Below the pieces are notes generated by a model. That model saw nothing but the letters and a program-made list of their open reading frames with translations. It was not told the origin of the DNA and made no database searches. Below are positions 1 to 5,348 of a stretch of 9,831 nt of DNA, one piece after another (positions within the stretch are counted from its first letter, which is position 1; every line of letters starts with the position of its first letter). The position numbers were made by a program, and so were the translations under genes. Where the stretch lies: contig JAGGSW010000040.1 in NCBI GenBank assembly GCA_021158895.1, positions 1-9,831 of the forward strand, written 5' to 3'. Source of the stretch: Candidatus Odinarchaeota archaeon (GTDB taxonomy: Archaea; Asgardarchaeota; Baldrarchaeia; Baldrarchaeales; DXJG01).

Positions 1-5
1 ACTAT

Positions 6-11
6 AAAAAA
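6..11 (-). terminator. Oligo-T terminator candidate after the Sm-like gene
   Basis: The minus strand carries T6 at 11-6, about 47 nt beyond the TAG stop. Archaeal termination commonly occurs at short T runs. The call rests on position and composition only. Confidence 0.35.
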
Positions 12-26
12 TTTTTTGCCTTTTAC

Positions 27-37
27 TTTTTTTTTTT
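27..37 (+). terminator. T-rich tract, possible terminator for a plus-strand gene left of the window
   Basis: Eleven consecutive T residues lie within a T-rich stretch (about 21-44) just beyond the 3' end of the Sm-like gene. This is what an archaeal plus-strand terminator looks like, and it would suit a convergent gene ending before this window. That gene is not visible, so the role is inferred. Confidence 0.3.
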
Positions 38-57
38 ATTTTTTCTCCCAATTCCAC

Positions 58-459
58 CTATATTCGCTTTACTCTTTCAGCCAATGGACCTTCCCCTTCA
101 ACTCCCTTTTCTGTAACCTTTATTTTATTGAACACAAGGATCATTCCAGCTTCTTCAAGGACTTTTACTGCGCCTTTTTGTGGGAAAACCTTTTCTAGTC
201 TTTCTGCAAGGGCTTTAAGATCGAATGGTTGTTCAATTTCTATGATTTCGGCAATATTATGACCGTATATAAATACCTTGTGATAAGTTTTTCCTTCACT
301 ATCTTTTACGTCCGACAAACATAAACTTAAACTCTTATCATCGTATCCTTCAAACTTTCCAATGTATTGCTTTCCAGTAACGGTGATTACATTTATATGC
401 ATTCCAAGCATTGCTGCAAGTTCCTTAAAGAACCTTCTAGTAACAGCACTATTTAACAC
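58..459 (-). CDS. Sm-like (Lsm) archaeal protein, SmAP3 type with C-terminal domain
   Basis: A 133-residue Sm-like protein, a family that forms ring oligomers binding U-rich RNA. After an N-terminal helix (about residues 5-18) the Sm1 motif spans about 21-52, with the conserved G29, G34, and D40-D41. The Sm2 motif lies at about 62-73, where the usual I-R-G-x-N reads IYGHN, so the Arg is Tyr. Residues 78-133 are an extra alpha/beta domain ending in VEGEGPLAERVKRI. This extension matches the archaeal SmAP3 type (known from Pyrobaculum) rather than the short SmAP1/2 proteins. The start is GTG at 459, with a GGGGG ribosome-binding stretch about 8 nt upstream and a TATA box at 508-515. The gene is transcribed divergently from the TFB gene. 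The family assignment is strong; the RNA partners are unknown. Confidence 0.88.
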   Translation of the reverse strand: MLNSAVTRRFFKELAAMLGMHINVITVTGKQYIGKFEGYDDKSLSLCLSDVKDSEGKTYHKVFIYGHNIAEIIEIEQPFDLKALAERLEKVFPQKGAVKVLEEAGMILVFNKIKVTEKGVEGEGPLAERVKRI

Positions 460-467
460 TTAAAATA

Positions 468-472
468 CCCCC
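468..472 (-). promoter_or_regulatory. Ribosome-binding site supporting the GTG start of the Sm-like gene
   Basis: On the minus strand AAAGGGGGT precedes the GTG at 459 by about 8 nt. No ATG lies between, and the GTG is followed at once by the N-terminal helix expected for the family, so this site fixes the start. Confidence 0.5.
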
Positions 473-507
473 TTTATGTTTAATTACATATCTCAACAGT
501 TTAATCA

Positions 508-515
508 CTTTTATA
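508..515 (-). promoter_or_regulatory. TATA box for the Sm-like gene
   Basis: The minus strand reads AGTATAAAAGTGAT, with TATAAAAG at 515-508. A start about 25 nt downstream (near 486) would leave a leader of about 25 nt carrying the GGGGG ribosome-binding site. The same octamer recurs before the EF-2-like and Lrp genes. No experimental start site is available. Confidence 0.55.
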
Positions 516-799
516 CTAATAACACTTATCCCCCATATAGAGTGGGAGAGTATACCGAATTTCAATGTTCGTCTTAAAATCAAATAAACTTAAATAATGC
601 CTTTTGTCTAATTTTGCAAAAAAGAGACAACATTCACCTAAAATGTCATATTGAAAACTAAATTTTTGGTGAAATACTTTACTACCGAGGTATCTAAAAA
701 TCACCTTTTGGTTTTAACCAAGTCAGTCCATATCATTTGGGGCACTTACTTTCACAAACCTCTCTTTCTCCAGGTTAATACCTTATCTCTCATATTGTC

Positions 800-843
800 C
801 AGTGTAAAGTTAAGCGTAATGTAAGTAACTTTAACAAACACTG
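800..843. repeat. Interrupted inverted repeat upstream of tfb (13-bp arms)
   Basis: The left arm CAGTGTAAAGTTA (800-812) is matched by TAACTTTA (826-833) and CACTG (839-843), which are separated by an extra ACAAA at 834-838. The inner 8 bp and outer 5 bp are perfect complements, with a 13-nt central spacer. It sits about 50-95 bp before the TFB start codon and could be an operator or a hairpin in a longer transcript. Confidence 0.45.
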
Positions 844-856
844 TTAGTATCAGAAA

Positions 857-869
857 ACAGTAAAAATTT
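857..869 (+). promoter_or_regulatory. Possible BRE/TATA element for the tfb operon
   Basis: CAGTAAAAATTTC lies about 30 nt before the ATG at 896 and would give an almost leaderless transcript, in keeping with the absence of a clear ribosome-binding site. It is a poor match to the TATAAAAG used elsewhere in the window. Confidence 0.3.
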
Positions 870-895
870 CATTTAGCATCCTTTAATTGATAAAA

Positions 896-1924
896 ATGAC
901 CGAAAGCAAATTTCTTTGTGATGAATGTAATGGTGAAATTATAGTTCACCACGGTCAATTAGTGTGTTCACGATGTGGGCTTGTTATCGGACCACAATAT
1001 CTCCCACCTATAATAGATTTATCCTCTTCGGAAGAAAACTTAAATATTTCATCCAAGCAGTACGCATCCCTTGGTTCTCGAGTCCATATAATAGATGGGC
1101 TAGGAAGCTACATAGACTATCATGTAACGCCATTTTTCAAGGATAGATATGGAGAGTCTCTTGGACCAGCTAAGCAACGTCTATTTAGAAGACTAAAATA
1201 TAAATATGACCTAAGAGCTAGAATTATTGGAAACGAAACAAATTACAGGGCGTTAAGAACTCTAAACAGAGTATGTTCCATTCTACAATTACCTAATCCC
1301 GTAAGGGATAGAGCAGCGTACTATTATCAAAAGGTTTCTAAGAAGTATAAAGATTTAAAAGAAGATTCAACAAACCACATAGTTCTTGCAGCTGCATGTC
1401 TTCTTCTGGCTATAAGAGAGTACAAACACATGGCTCCCATAACGGTTCAAGAGCTAATTGAAGTATTTAAAAACCTTGGGCACCGTGTAAGTGTCCGTCG
1501 TGTTGTGAGAGAGATTTTTATCGTAAAAAAAGCCGTCGGTCTAAAAAAATATGTAAGAAAAAGCGAAGATTATATCTATAGAATTATCTCTTCCATAGTT
1601 AACTCAGAGGAAGTAATTACTCAGCTAAAAGATTTAGGTATTTCACAGGAATGGTTCAAACGACACCTTATTAAAGAAACACTTCAAATACTTAAAACCT
1701 TAGACTTTTCTGTTCGTAAGGGACGAAATCCATACATATTAGCTGCTGCTTCAATATATGCAGCAGCTAGGAGGATATCAACGCGACTAGGAGTAAAAAG
1801 GCTTTTAACACAAAAACTCGTAGCAAAATTTTCTGGTGTTGCTGAATATAGCGTTAGAGATCACTATTGTGCGCTCCTTAAAAAAATTACAGAGAAGGGA
1901 AACATTCCGCATGAAATTAAATAA
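896..1924 (+). CDS. tfb: Transcription initiation factor IIB (TFB), divergent paralogue
   Basis: TFB binds the TBP-DNA complex at BRE/TATA promoters and recruits RNA polymerase. From the ATG at 896 the protein has 342 residues. It begins with a zinc ribbon (C8, C11, C24, C27), then a B-reader/linker region (about 59-90), a first cyclin repeat (about 116-205) and a second (about 222-335). The second ends in the BRE-recognition helix-turn-helix, where TQKLVAKFSGVAEYSVRDHY closely follows the usual TQREVA...GVTEVTVRNRY pattern. The B-reader is unusual: GSRVHIIDGLGSYI replaces the typical G-P-L-x-x-x-IHDKGL form. A TTG at 887 could add three residues, but the ATG lies nearer the zinc ribbon. The stop overlaps the ATPase gene by 14 nt, so the two are probably translationally coupled. 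The divergence suggests a specialised paralogue rather than the housekeeping TFB (inference). Confidence 0.88.
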   Translation: MTESKFLCDECNGEIIVHHGQLVCSRCGLVIGPQYLPPIIDLSSSEENLNISSKQYASLGSRVHIIDGLGSYIDYHVTPFFKDRYGESLGPAKQRLFRRLKYKYDLRARIIGNETNYRALRTLNRVCSILQLPNPVRDRAAYYYQKVSKKYKDLKEDSTNHIVLAAACLLLAIREYKHMAPITVQELIEVFKNLGHRVSVRRVVREIFIVKKAVGLKKYVRKSEDYIYRIISSIVNSEEVITQLKDLGISQEWFKRHLIKETLQILKTLDFSVRKGRNPYILAAASIYAAARRISTRLGVKRLLTQKLVAKFSGVAEYSVRDHYCALLKKITEKGNIPHEIK

Positions 1925-3479
1925 TTCCAATACTTTGCCGGAAGAACGTGTCTTAGACAAATACGTAGTAGGTCCTTATACCATAATCATCTCATCAACT
2001 ACTAATGATACATACTCTTCATTCAATACATATGAAGTTGTTTCTATTGTTGAGAACGATCCGTCTTTAAAGGGAGTAGTTTATTTAACAACTCAATATC
2101 TTAAATCATCCTTCTCTTCGACATCTTCATTGTCCTTTGATCAAATCTTAACGCAAAAAATTAAATTAGCGAAGGGTTTTTTGGAAAGGCTGAACTTAAA
2201 TCAGCCAGATGAAGTTGTCCAGAAAATAGCAGAGTTATCAGCATTTAAGTCCATGAACCTTGAAAAAATTTTTCCATTTTTGCTAGATGATAATATAGAA
2301 GAATTTTTCTTAGATTCCCCGATTTCTTCGATATATTTAGATCACAGGAAATGGGGAAGATGTCTAACAAAAATAAACCTCTCCAAACGAGAACTTGAGA
2401 GTTTTGTAACGTTAGTAAGGGCAGACAGTGGTTATCGTCTGGACATGGCAAATCCATCGCTAAAAGCAGAAATAATCACAAAATTTTTTCATGTTAGAGT
2501 TTCACTTGACATCTACCCATTAGTGGTCGACGAACTTCACTTAGACGTTAGAAAAATTAGAAAAAGAGTTTATACTTTACCAGAACTAATTGCAAATGGA
2601 ACGCTGTCTCCAGCGATATGTGCTTATGTCTATTTCTGTTTATTACATAAGAGAAACATTACTATTACCGGAGAGCCCGGAGCCGGTAAGACGACTCTAC
2701 TAAATGCTATAGATATTTTAACTCCTCCTGATTGGAGAAAAATAGCGATAGAGGACGTTGTTGAAAGTATTCCGCAAATCAAATACGGTAAACATCAAGT
2801 AAGGTTCAAGGTAGAGCCATACGAAGAGGGAGAGAAAAGATATAGTAAGTCGAGTGAAATAATTAAGTTATTGCACAGATCACCAGATTATATTTACTTA
2901 GGAGAAATTCAAACAGAAGAACATAGCAGAGCAATGTTTCATGCTTTAAGCGCAGGATTAACTGGCTTACAAACTTGTCACTCAGCAGGCCCTGAACATT
3001 TGCTTTTACGTTGGAGATTTCACCACCAAATTCCTGTGACTTTGCTTCAAACACTTGATCTAATAATCTATGTTAAAAAAGTGAACATTCATGGAAACTG
3101 TGTCAGACGATTAATTAGAGTCTGCGAGTTAGATATGTCTCAAAACATAAAATTTGTCTCTAATATGCAGGAGATGCGCTTAGTTGATATTTTTAAATGG
3201 GATCCTGCAACAGATACGCATAAACAATGCTTTAATGATTTATATAACACGCCTACGATTAAGAAAATCAGAAAATACGAAGAGTTAAGCAGAGAGCGGT
3301 TTCTTAACACGTTAAATTTTCTTAGTATAATCTTTAAAGAAATGGCCCAGAGAAGGATTTTTGATGTAGAAAAGGTAATAAAATCTTTTCATTATCTTTA
3401 CACAAAATATTTTAAATCGCAAAGAGGAGATAATGACCCATCGATAATTCTAAAGACAATGTTGCAGTTTAAATACTAA
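1911..3479 (+). CDS. Type II/IV secretion-system ATPase (GspE/TadA/FlaI-like)
   Basis: A 522-residue cytoplasmic hexameric ATPase family member, which powers assembly of type IV pilus-like filaments or secretion. The N-terminal domain occupies about 1-240, including the family-typical stretch that ends LDVRKIRKRVYTLPEL. The Walker A motif is GEPGAGKTT (254-262), an acidic Asp-box region is IAIEDVVES, the Walker B region is DYIYLGEI (326-333) and the His box is TCHSAGPEH (from about 355). The residue after GEI is Gln where most relatives have Arg (GEVRG). A helical C-terminal domain of about 100 residues follows, as in archaeal members. I chose the ATG at 1911, inside the end of tfb, over an upstream in-frame ATG at 1836 lying deep inside tfb; GAGAAGGGA precedes 1911. 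A small pilin-like gene follows, but there is no TadC/FlaJ platform gene. Confidence 0.88.
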   Translation: MKLNNSNTLPEERVLDKYVVGPYTIIISSTTNDTYSSFNTYEVVSIVENDPSLKGVVYLTTQYLKSSFSSTSSLSFDQILTQKIKLAKGFLERLNLNQPDEVVQKIAELSAFKSMNLEKIFPFLLDDNIEEFFLDSPISSIYLDHRKWGRCLTKINLSKRELESFVTLVRADSGYRLDMANPSLKAEIITKFFHVRVSLDIYPLVVDELHLDVRKIRKRVYTLPELIANGTLSPAICAYVYFCLLHKRNITITGEPGAGKTTLLNAIDILTPPDWRKIAIEDVVESIPQIKYGKHQVRFKVEPYEEGEKRYSKSSEIIKLLHRSPDYIYLGEIQTEEHSRAMFHALSAGLTGLQTCHSAGPEHLLLRWRFHHQIPVTLLQTLDLIIYVKKVNIHGNCVRRLIRVCELDMSQNIKFVSNMQEMRLVDIFKWDPATDTHKQCFNDLYNTPTIKKIRKYEELSRERFLNTLNFLSIIFKEMAQRRIFDVEKVIKSFHYLYTKYFKSQRGDNDPSIILKTMLQFKY

Positions 3480-3504
3480 GACTACCACTTACCTAGGGAT
3501 AAAG

Positions 3505-3726
3505 GTGAAAAAAAAGCTAATAAATATCAAACATCTAATAAAAAGCAAAAAAGCATCACCTCTAATCGAAGAAGGATTACTCATAGGTTTGTCTTTGTTA
3601 ATAGTTGCAATAATTGCGGGAATTGTATTGCGTACTATGGACTGGGCACAAAGTATATTTGACTCAATTTTGAAACAACTCGAAGAAATAAAGGAAACGG
3701 TATCCCAAATTTTCGGCTCCGGTTAA
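3505..3726 (+). CDS. Small type IV pilin-like protein with class III signal peptide
   Basis: A 73-residue protein with a Lys-rich N-terminus (residues 1-16) ending KSKKA, then SPLIEEGLLIGLSLLIVAII. Cleavage after Ala17 by a prepilin peptidase would put Glu22 at position +5 of the mature protein, the conserved pilin glutamate, followed by one hydrophobic helix (about 24-42). The remainder is a short amphipathic helix rich in Glu, Lys and Ile, ending in Gly-Ser-Gly. The mature form would be only about 56 residues, much shorter than typical pilins. The GTG start lies 25 nt after the ATPase stop and no other start codon is available before the signal. Its position indicates it is a substrate, or minor subunit, of the filament machine driven by the ATPase. 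It could also be a small membrane accessory factor. Confidence 0.7.
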   Translation: MKKKLINIKHLIKSKKASPLIEEGLLIGLSLLIVAIIAGIVLRTMDWAQSIFDSILKQLEEIKETVSQIFGSG

Positions 3727-3774
3727 AGAACTTAATTTTCTATCATTGAAAGTGAATGGTGCCGCGGCCGGGAT

Positions 3775-3804
3775 CTGTCCACCCCGAAGATACCTTCGGG
3801 TATT
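3775..3804 (-). other. tRNA intron 2, in the T loop (58/59 or 59/60)
   Basis: After TTCAA of the T loop comes a 30-nt insert that contains the hairpin CCCGAAG-GTAT-CTTCGGG. The loop then resumes with AT and the stem CCCGG. GTTC/GGAC can form the 4-bp helix beside an AAA bulge. The exact boundary is ambiguous by one or two bases because of repeated A residues. Introns near 59/60 are known in some Thermoproteota tRNAs. Confidence 0.65.
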
Positions 3805-3827
3805 TTGAACCCGGGTCCAGGGCTCGA

Positions 3828-3857
3828 ATAGCCTGAAGGTTAGTATCCAACCTCCAT
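3828..3857 (-). other. tRNA intron 1, probably between positions 34 and 35 (inside the anticodon)
   Basis: The 30 nt from A (3857) to T (3828) on the minus strand form an 8-bp helix with a 7-nt loop, next to the bulge and 4-bp helix expected for the splicing endonuclease. If removed, C34 (3858) joins T35-C36 (3827-3826). Placement at the canonical 37/38 site (3854-3825) gives Met instead but lacks the bulge-helix geometry. Confidence 0.6.
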
Positions 3858-3920
3858 GAGGCCCCGATGCTTGACCGGGCTACACCACCGCGGCACAAAC
3901 TAAAATTAAAGTCTTAATCA

Positions 3921-3928
3921 AATAAATC
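3921..3928 (-). promoter_or_regulatory. Possible TATA element for the disrupted tRNA gene
   Basis: The minus strand reads GATTTATTTG about 25-33 nt before G1 of the tRNA, the right distance for a TATA box. The match is weak. The tRNA lies only 70 nt beyond korC on the same strand, so cotranscription with kor is also possible. Confidence 0.3.
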
Positions 3929-3964
3929 TTTTGCTGTAAAGATAATTCTGACAAGTAGGGCGGA

Positions 3965-4522
3965 TTAGCTATTTTGATTTAATATTTCCCTTAAAAACTT
4001 GATTCCCTCTTCAACAGCTTTCAAATTTATCTTTCTCATTGGTTCGGGAATAATGTCAACTATAGCCATTTTCAACGATTTCTCGGATATAATCTTTGTG
4101 AAACCAACCGTAGCAGAGATGATAACAATATTGGCAACTAATCTACTTCCCACTTTTTTCTCTGCTATTTCAATCGCTGGAACACTTAGAATCCTTAGCT
4201 TTTCAGACACCGATACTTTTTTAACTAAGTGTTTTTCGTAGATAAGGACACCATCTTCCTTTAAGTATGGCAAATATTTTTCTAGCCCTTCCTGGCTCAT
4301 TGCCACTAATATATCGCATTTTCTGACCCTTGGATAGTTTATTTTTTCACTGCTAATAATAATTTCGCTTCTTGCAGCTGTTCCTCGAGCCTCAGCACCA
4401 TAACTTTGTGTTTGTACAACCTCTTTCTCCTCGTAAATAGCAGCAGCCCTAGCAAGAATCCTACCAGCTAAAACAACCCCCATACCGCCAATTCCAACAA
4501 TTAAGATTTCAGTCCTAGACAT
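3965..4522 (-). CDS. korC: 2-oxoacid:ferredoxin oxidoreductase, gamma subunit (KorC/KorG)
   Basis: 185 residues, the usual length for the free gamma subunit of ferredoxin-dependent 2-oxoacid oxidoreductases. The N-terminus ILIVGIGGMGVVLAGRILA is the conserved glycine-rich turn of the family. The region QSYGAEARGTAARSEI (about 39-54) corresponds to the family's SYGPEVRGG motif, here with changed glycine positions. The gamma subunit assembles with KorA and KorB in the cytoplasm and completes the enzyme that turns a 2-oxoacid and CoA into acyl-CoA, CO2 and reduced ferredoxin. Its ATG overlaps the end of korB by 8 nt, with GTGAGGGA as ribosome-binding site inside korB, so the two are coupled. It is the last gene of the kor operon. 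Confidence 0.9.
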   Translation of the reverse strand: MSRTEILIVGIGGMGVVLAGRILARAAAIYEEKEVVQTQSYGAEARGTAARSEIIISSEKINYPRVRKCDILVAMSQEGLEKYLPYLKEDGVLIYEKHLVKKVSVSEKLRILSVPAIEIAEKKVGSRLVANIVIISATVGFTKIISEKSLKMAIVDIIPEPMRKINLKAVEEGIKFLREILNQNS

Positions 4523-5342
4523 TTTCTTCCCTCACTTTAAAAATAATTTCATGAATCTTACGAACAAATCCCGGTCTATCTCTATCTACAAATTCTCCAA
4601 CTATAATTACATCTTCTACTTCTTGTACATCCCTTGCTTTGCTAATATGAATACTTCTTTCTTTAAACCACTTCATAAGATCTCTGCCTGTGCGTTTACC
4701 TATCCTTCTTCCAAATGATGTCGGACATTGCGAAACAACCTCTATAAAACGAAATCCCTCTTTTTTTAATGCTTTTTTTATCGAATTTATGAGCTGTCTT
4801 ACGTGCACGGTTGTCCATCGCGCCACGAAATTCGCACCGGCGCTCTCAACTAGTCTTGCAAGATCAAATGGGTATTCGGGATTGCCATAGGGCGTAGTAG
4901 TGGTTATAACACCATGGAGCGTGGTAGGACCAACTTGCCCTCCAGTCATTCCGTAATTAAAGTTGTTAATACAAATAACAAGAAGATCCATATTCCTTCT
5001 CGCAGCATGTATTAAGTGATTACCACCGATACCCGCTATATCCCCATCTCCGCTTATCACAACGACATTCAACTCTGGTCGGGCTAGCTTTAAACCCGAA
5101 GCGAACGCAATAGGTCTCCCGTGAGTGGTATGAAGAGAATCAGCTTTAAAATATGGAGACACACACCAAGCAGCACAACCTATTCCAGACACAAAAGCAA
5201 AACCAGATAAATCATGGAAACCTAGCTCCTCTACTGCCTTTAAGAAACAGTTCATCACAATTCCATTACCACATCCTGGACAAAAAGCTGTTGGCAATGT
5301 TTCTTCCCGCAAAAACTTTAGGGCAAAATGCTTATTCGCCAT
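4515..5342 (-). CDS. korB: 2-oxoacid:ferredoxin oxidoreductase, beta subunit (KorB)
   Basis: 275 residues carrying the thiamine-diphosphate site and the proximal 4Fe-4S cluster. Likely cluster ligands are C21 and C24 (CPGCG), C56 (GIGC) and C206 (SQCPT). HTTHGR lies at 71-76. The TPP/Mg motif is GDGD (98-101) through NNFNYGMTGGQ (126-136). These features match archaeal 2-oxoglutarate:ferredoxin oxidoreductase beta subunits, although the sequence alone does not prove the 2-oxoacid used. The start is ATG at 5342, 6 nt beyond the korA stop. The preceding AAGGTGA is both the ribosome-binding site and the TGA stop of korA, so translation of the two is linked. Confidence 0.93.
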   Translation of the reverse strand: MANKHFALKFLREETLPTAFCPGCGNGIVMNCFLKAVEELGFHDLSGFAFVSGIGCAAWCVSPYFKADSLHTTHGRPIAFASGLKLARPELNVVVISGDGDIAGIGGNHLIHAARRNMDLLVICINNFNYGMTGGQVGPTTLHGVITTTTPYGNPEYPFDLARLVESAGANFVARWTTVHVRQLINSIKKALKKEGFRFIEVVSQCPTSFGRRIGKRTGRDLMKWFKERSIHISKARDVQEVEDVIIVGEFVDRDRPGFVRKIHEIIFKVREENV

Positions 5343-5348
5343 AAAACT

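Larger units (their letters stand above)
460..895. other. Divergent intergenic region between the Sm-like gene and tfb
   Basis: About 430 bp without a convincing gene. It contains the TATA box and ribosome-binding site of the Sm-like gene at its left end. At its right end are an interrupted inverted repeat (800-843) and a weak TATA-like element (about 857-869) for the TFB gene. A 62-codon GTG-started reading frame at 704-516 (-) was judged spurious. No C/D-box RNA, tRNA or tandem repeat was recognised in the middle part (520-795). Confidence 0.6.
3757..3894 (-). tRNA. tRNA-Glu(CTC) with two introns (naive reading tRNA-Met CAT)
   Basis: The acceptor stem GCCGCGG (3894-3888) pairs with CCGCGGC (3767-3761), followed by discriminator A and an encoded CCA. 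The D stem is GTGT/GCAT, the anticodon stem GGGGC/GCCCT and the T stem CCGGG/CCCGG. There are 37 nt in the anticodon loop and 37 in the T loop instead of 7, so each holds a 30-nt intron. An uninterrupted reading puts CAT at positions 34-36 (Met). However, the intron folds as TGGAGGTT/AACCTTCA (8 bp including one G-U), a 3-nt bulge TCA, then a 4-bp helix GGCC/GGCT. This places the cuts at TC|A and AT|T, giving loop CTCTCGA and anticodon CTC. The GTGT D stem and the GAGCC context also resemble archaeal tRNA-Glu. Met remains possible. Confidence 0.8.

Noticed and set aside
516..704. 62-codon reading frame on the minus strand between the Sm-like gene and tfb
   Set aside because: It has a GTG start without a ribosome-binding site, no recognisable domain or signal, and an atypical composition. 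It ends next to the TATA box of the Sm-like gene and looks like a chance frame in an intergenic region.
887..895. TTG start adding three residues to TFB
   Set aside because: The ATG at 896 is a stronger codon and lies closer to the zinc ribbon; the extension carries no conserved residues.
1836..1910. Upstream in-frame ATG extending the ATPase by 25 residues into tfb
   Set aside because: It would overlap the conserved BRE-binding end of tfb by 89 nt and has no good ribosome-binding site. The ATG at 1911 gives the usual short overlap.
3856..3858. CAT anticodon, tRNA-Met
   Set aside because: This needs the intron at 37/38, but the pairing around that site lacks the bulge-helix form. Cuts at 34/35 fit better and give a Glu tRNA. 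It is kept as an alternative in the feature.
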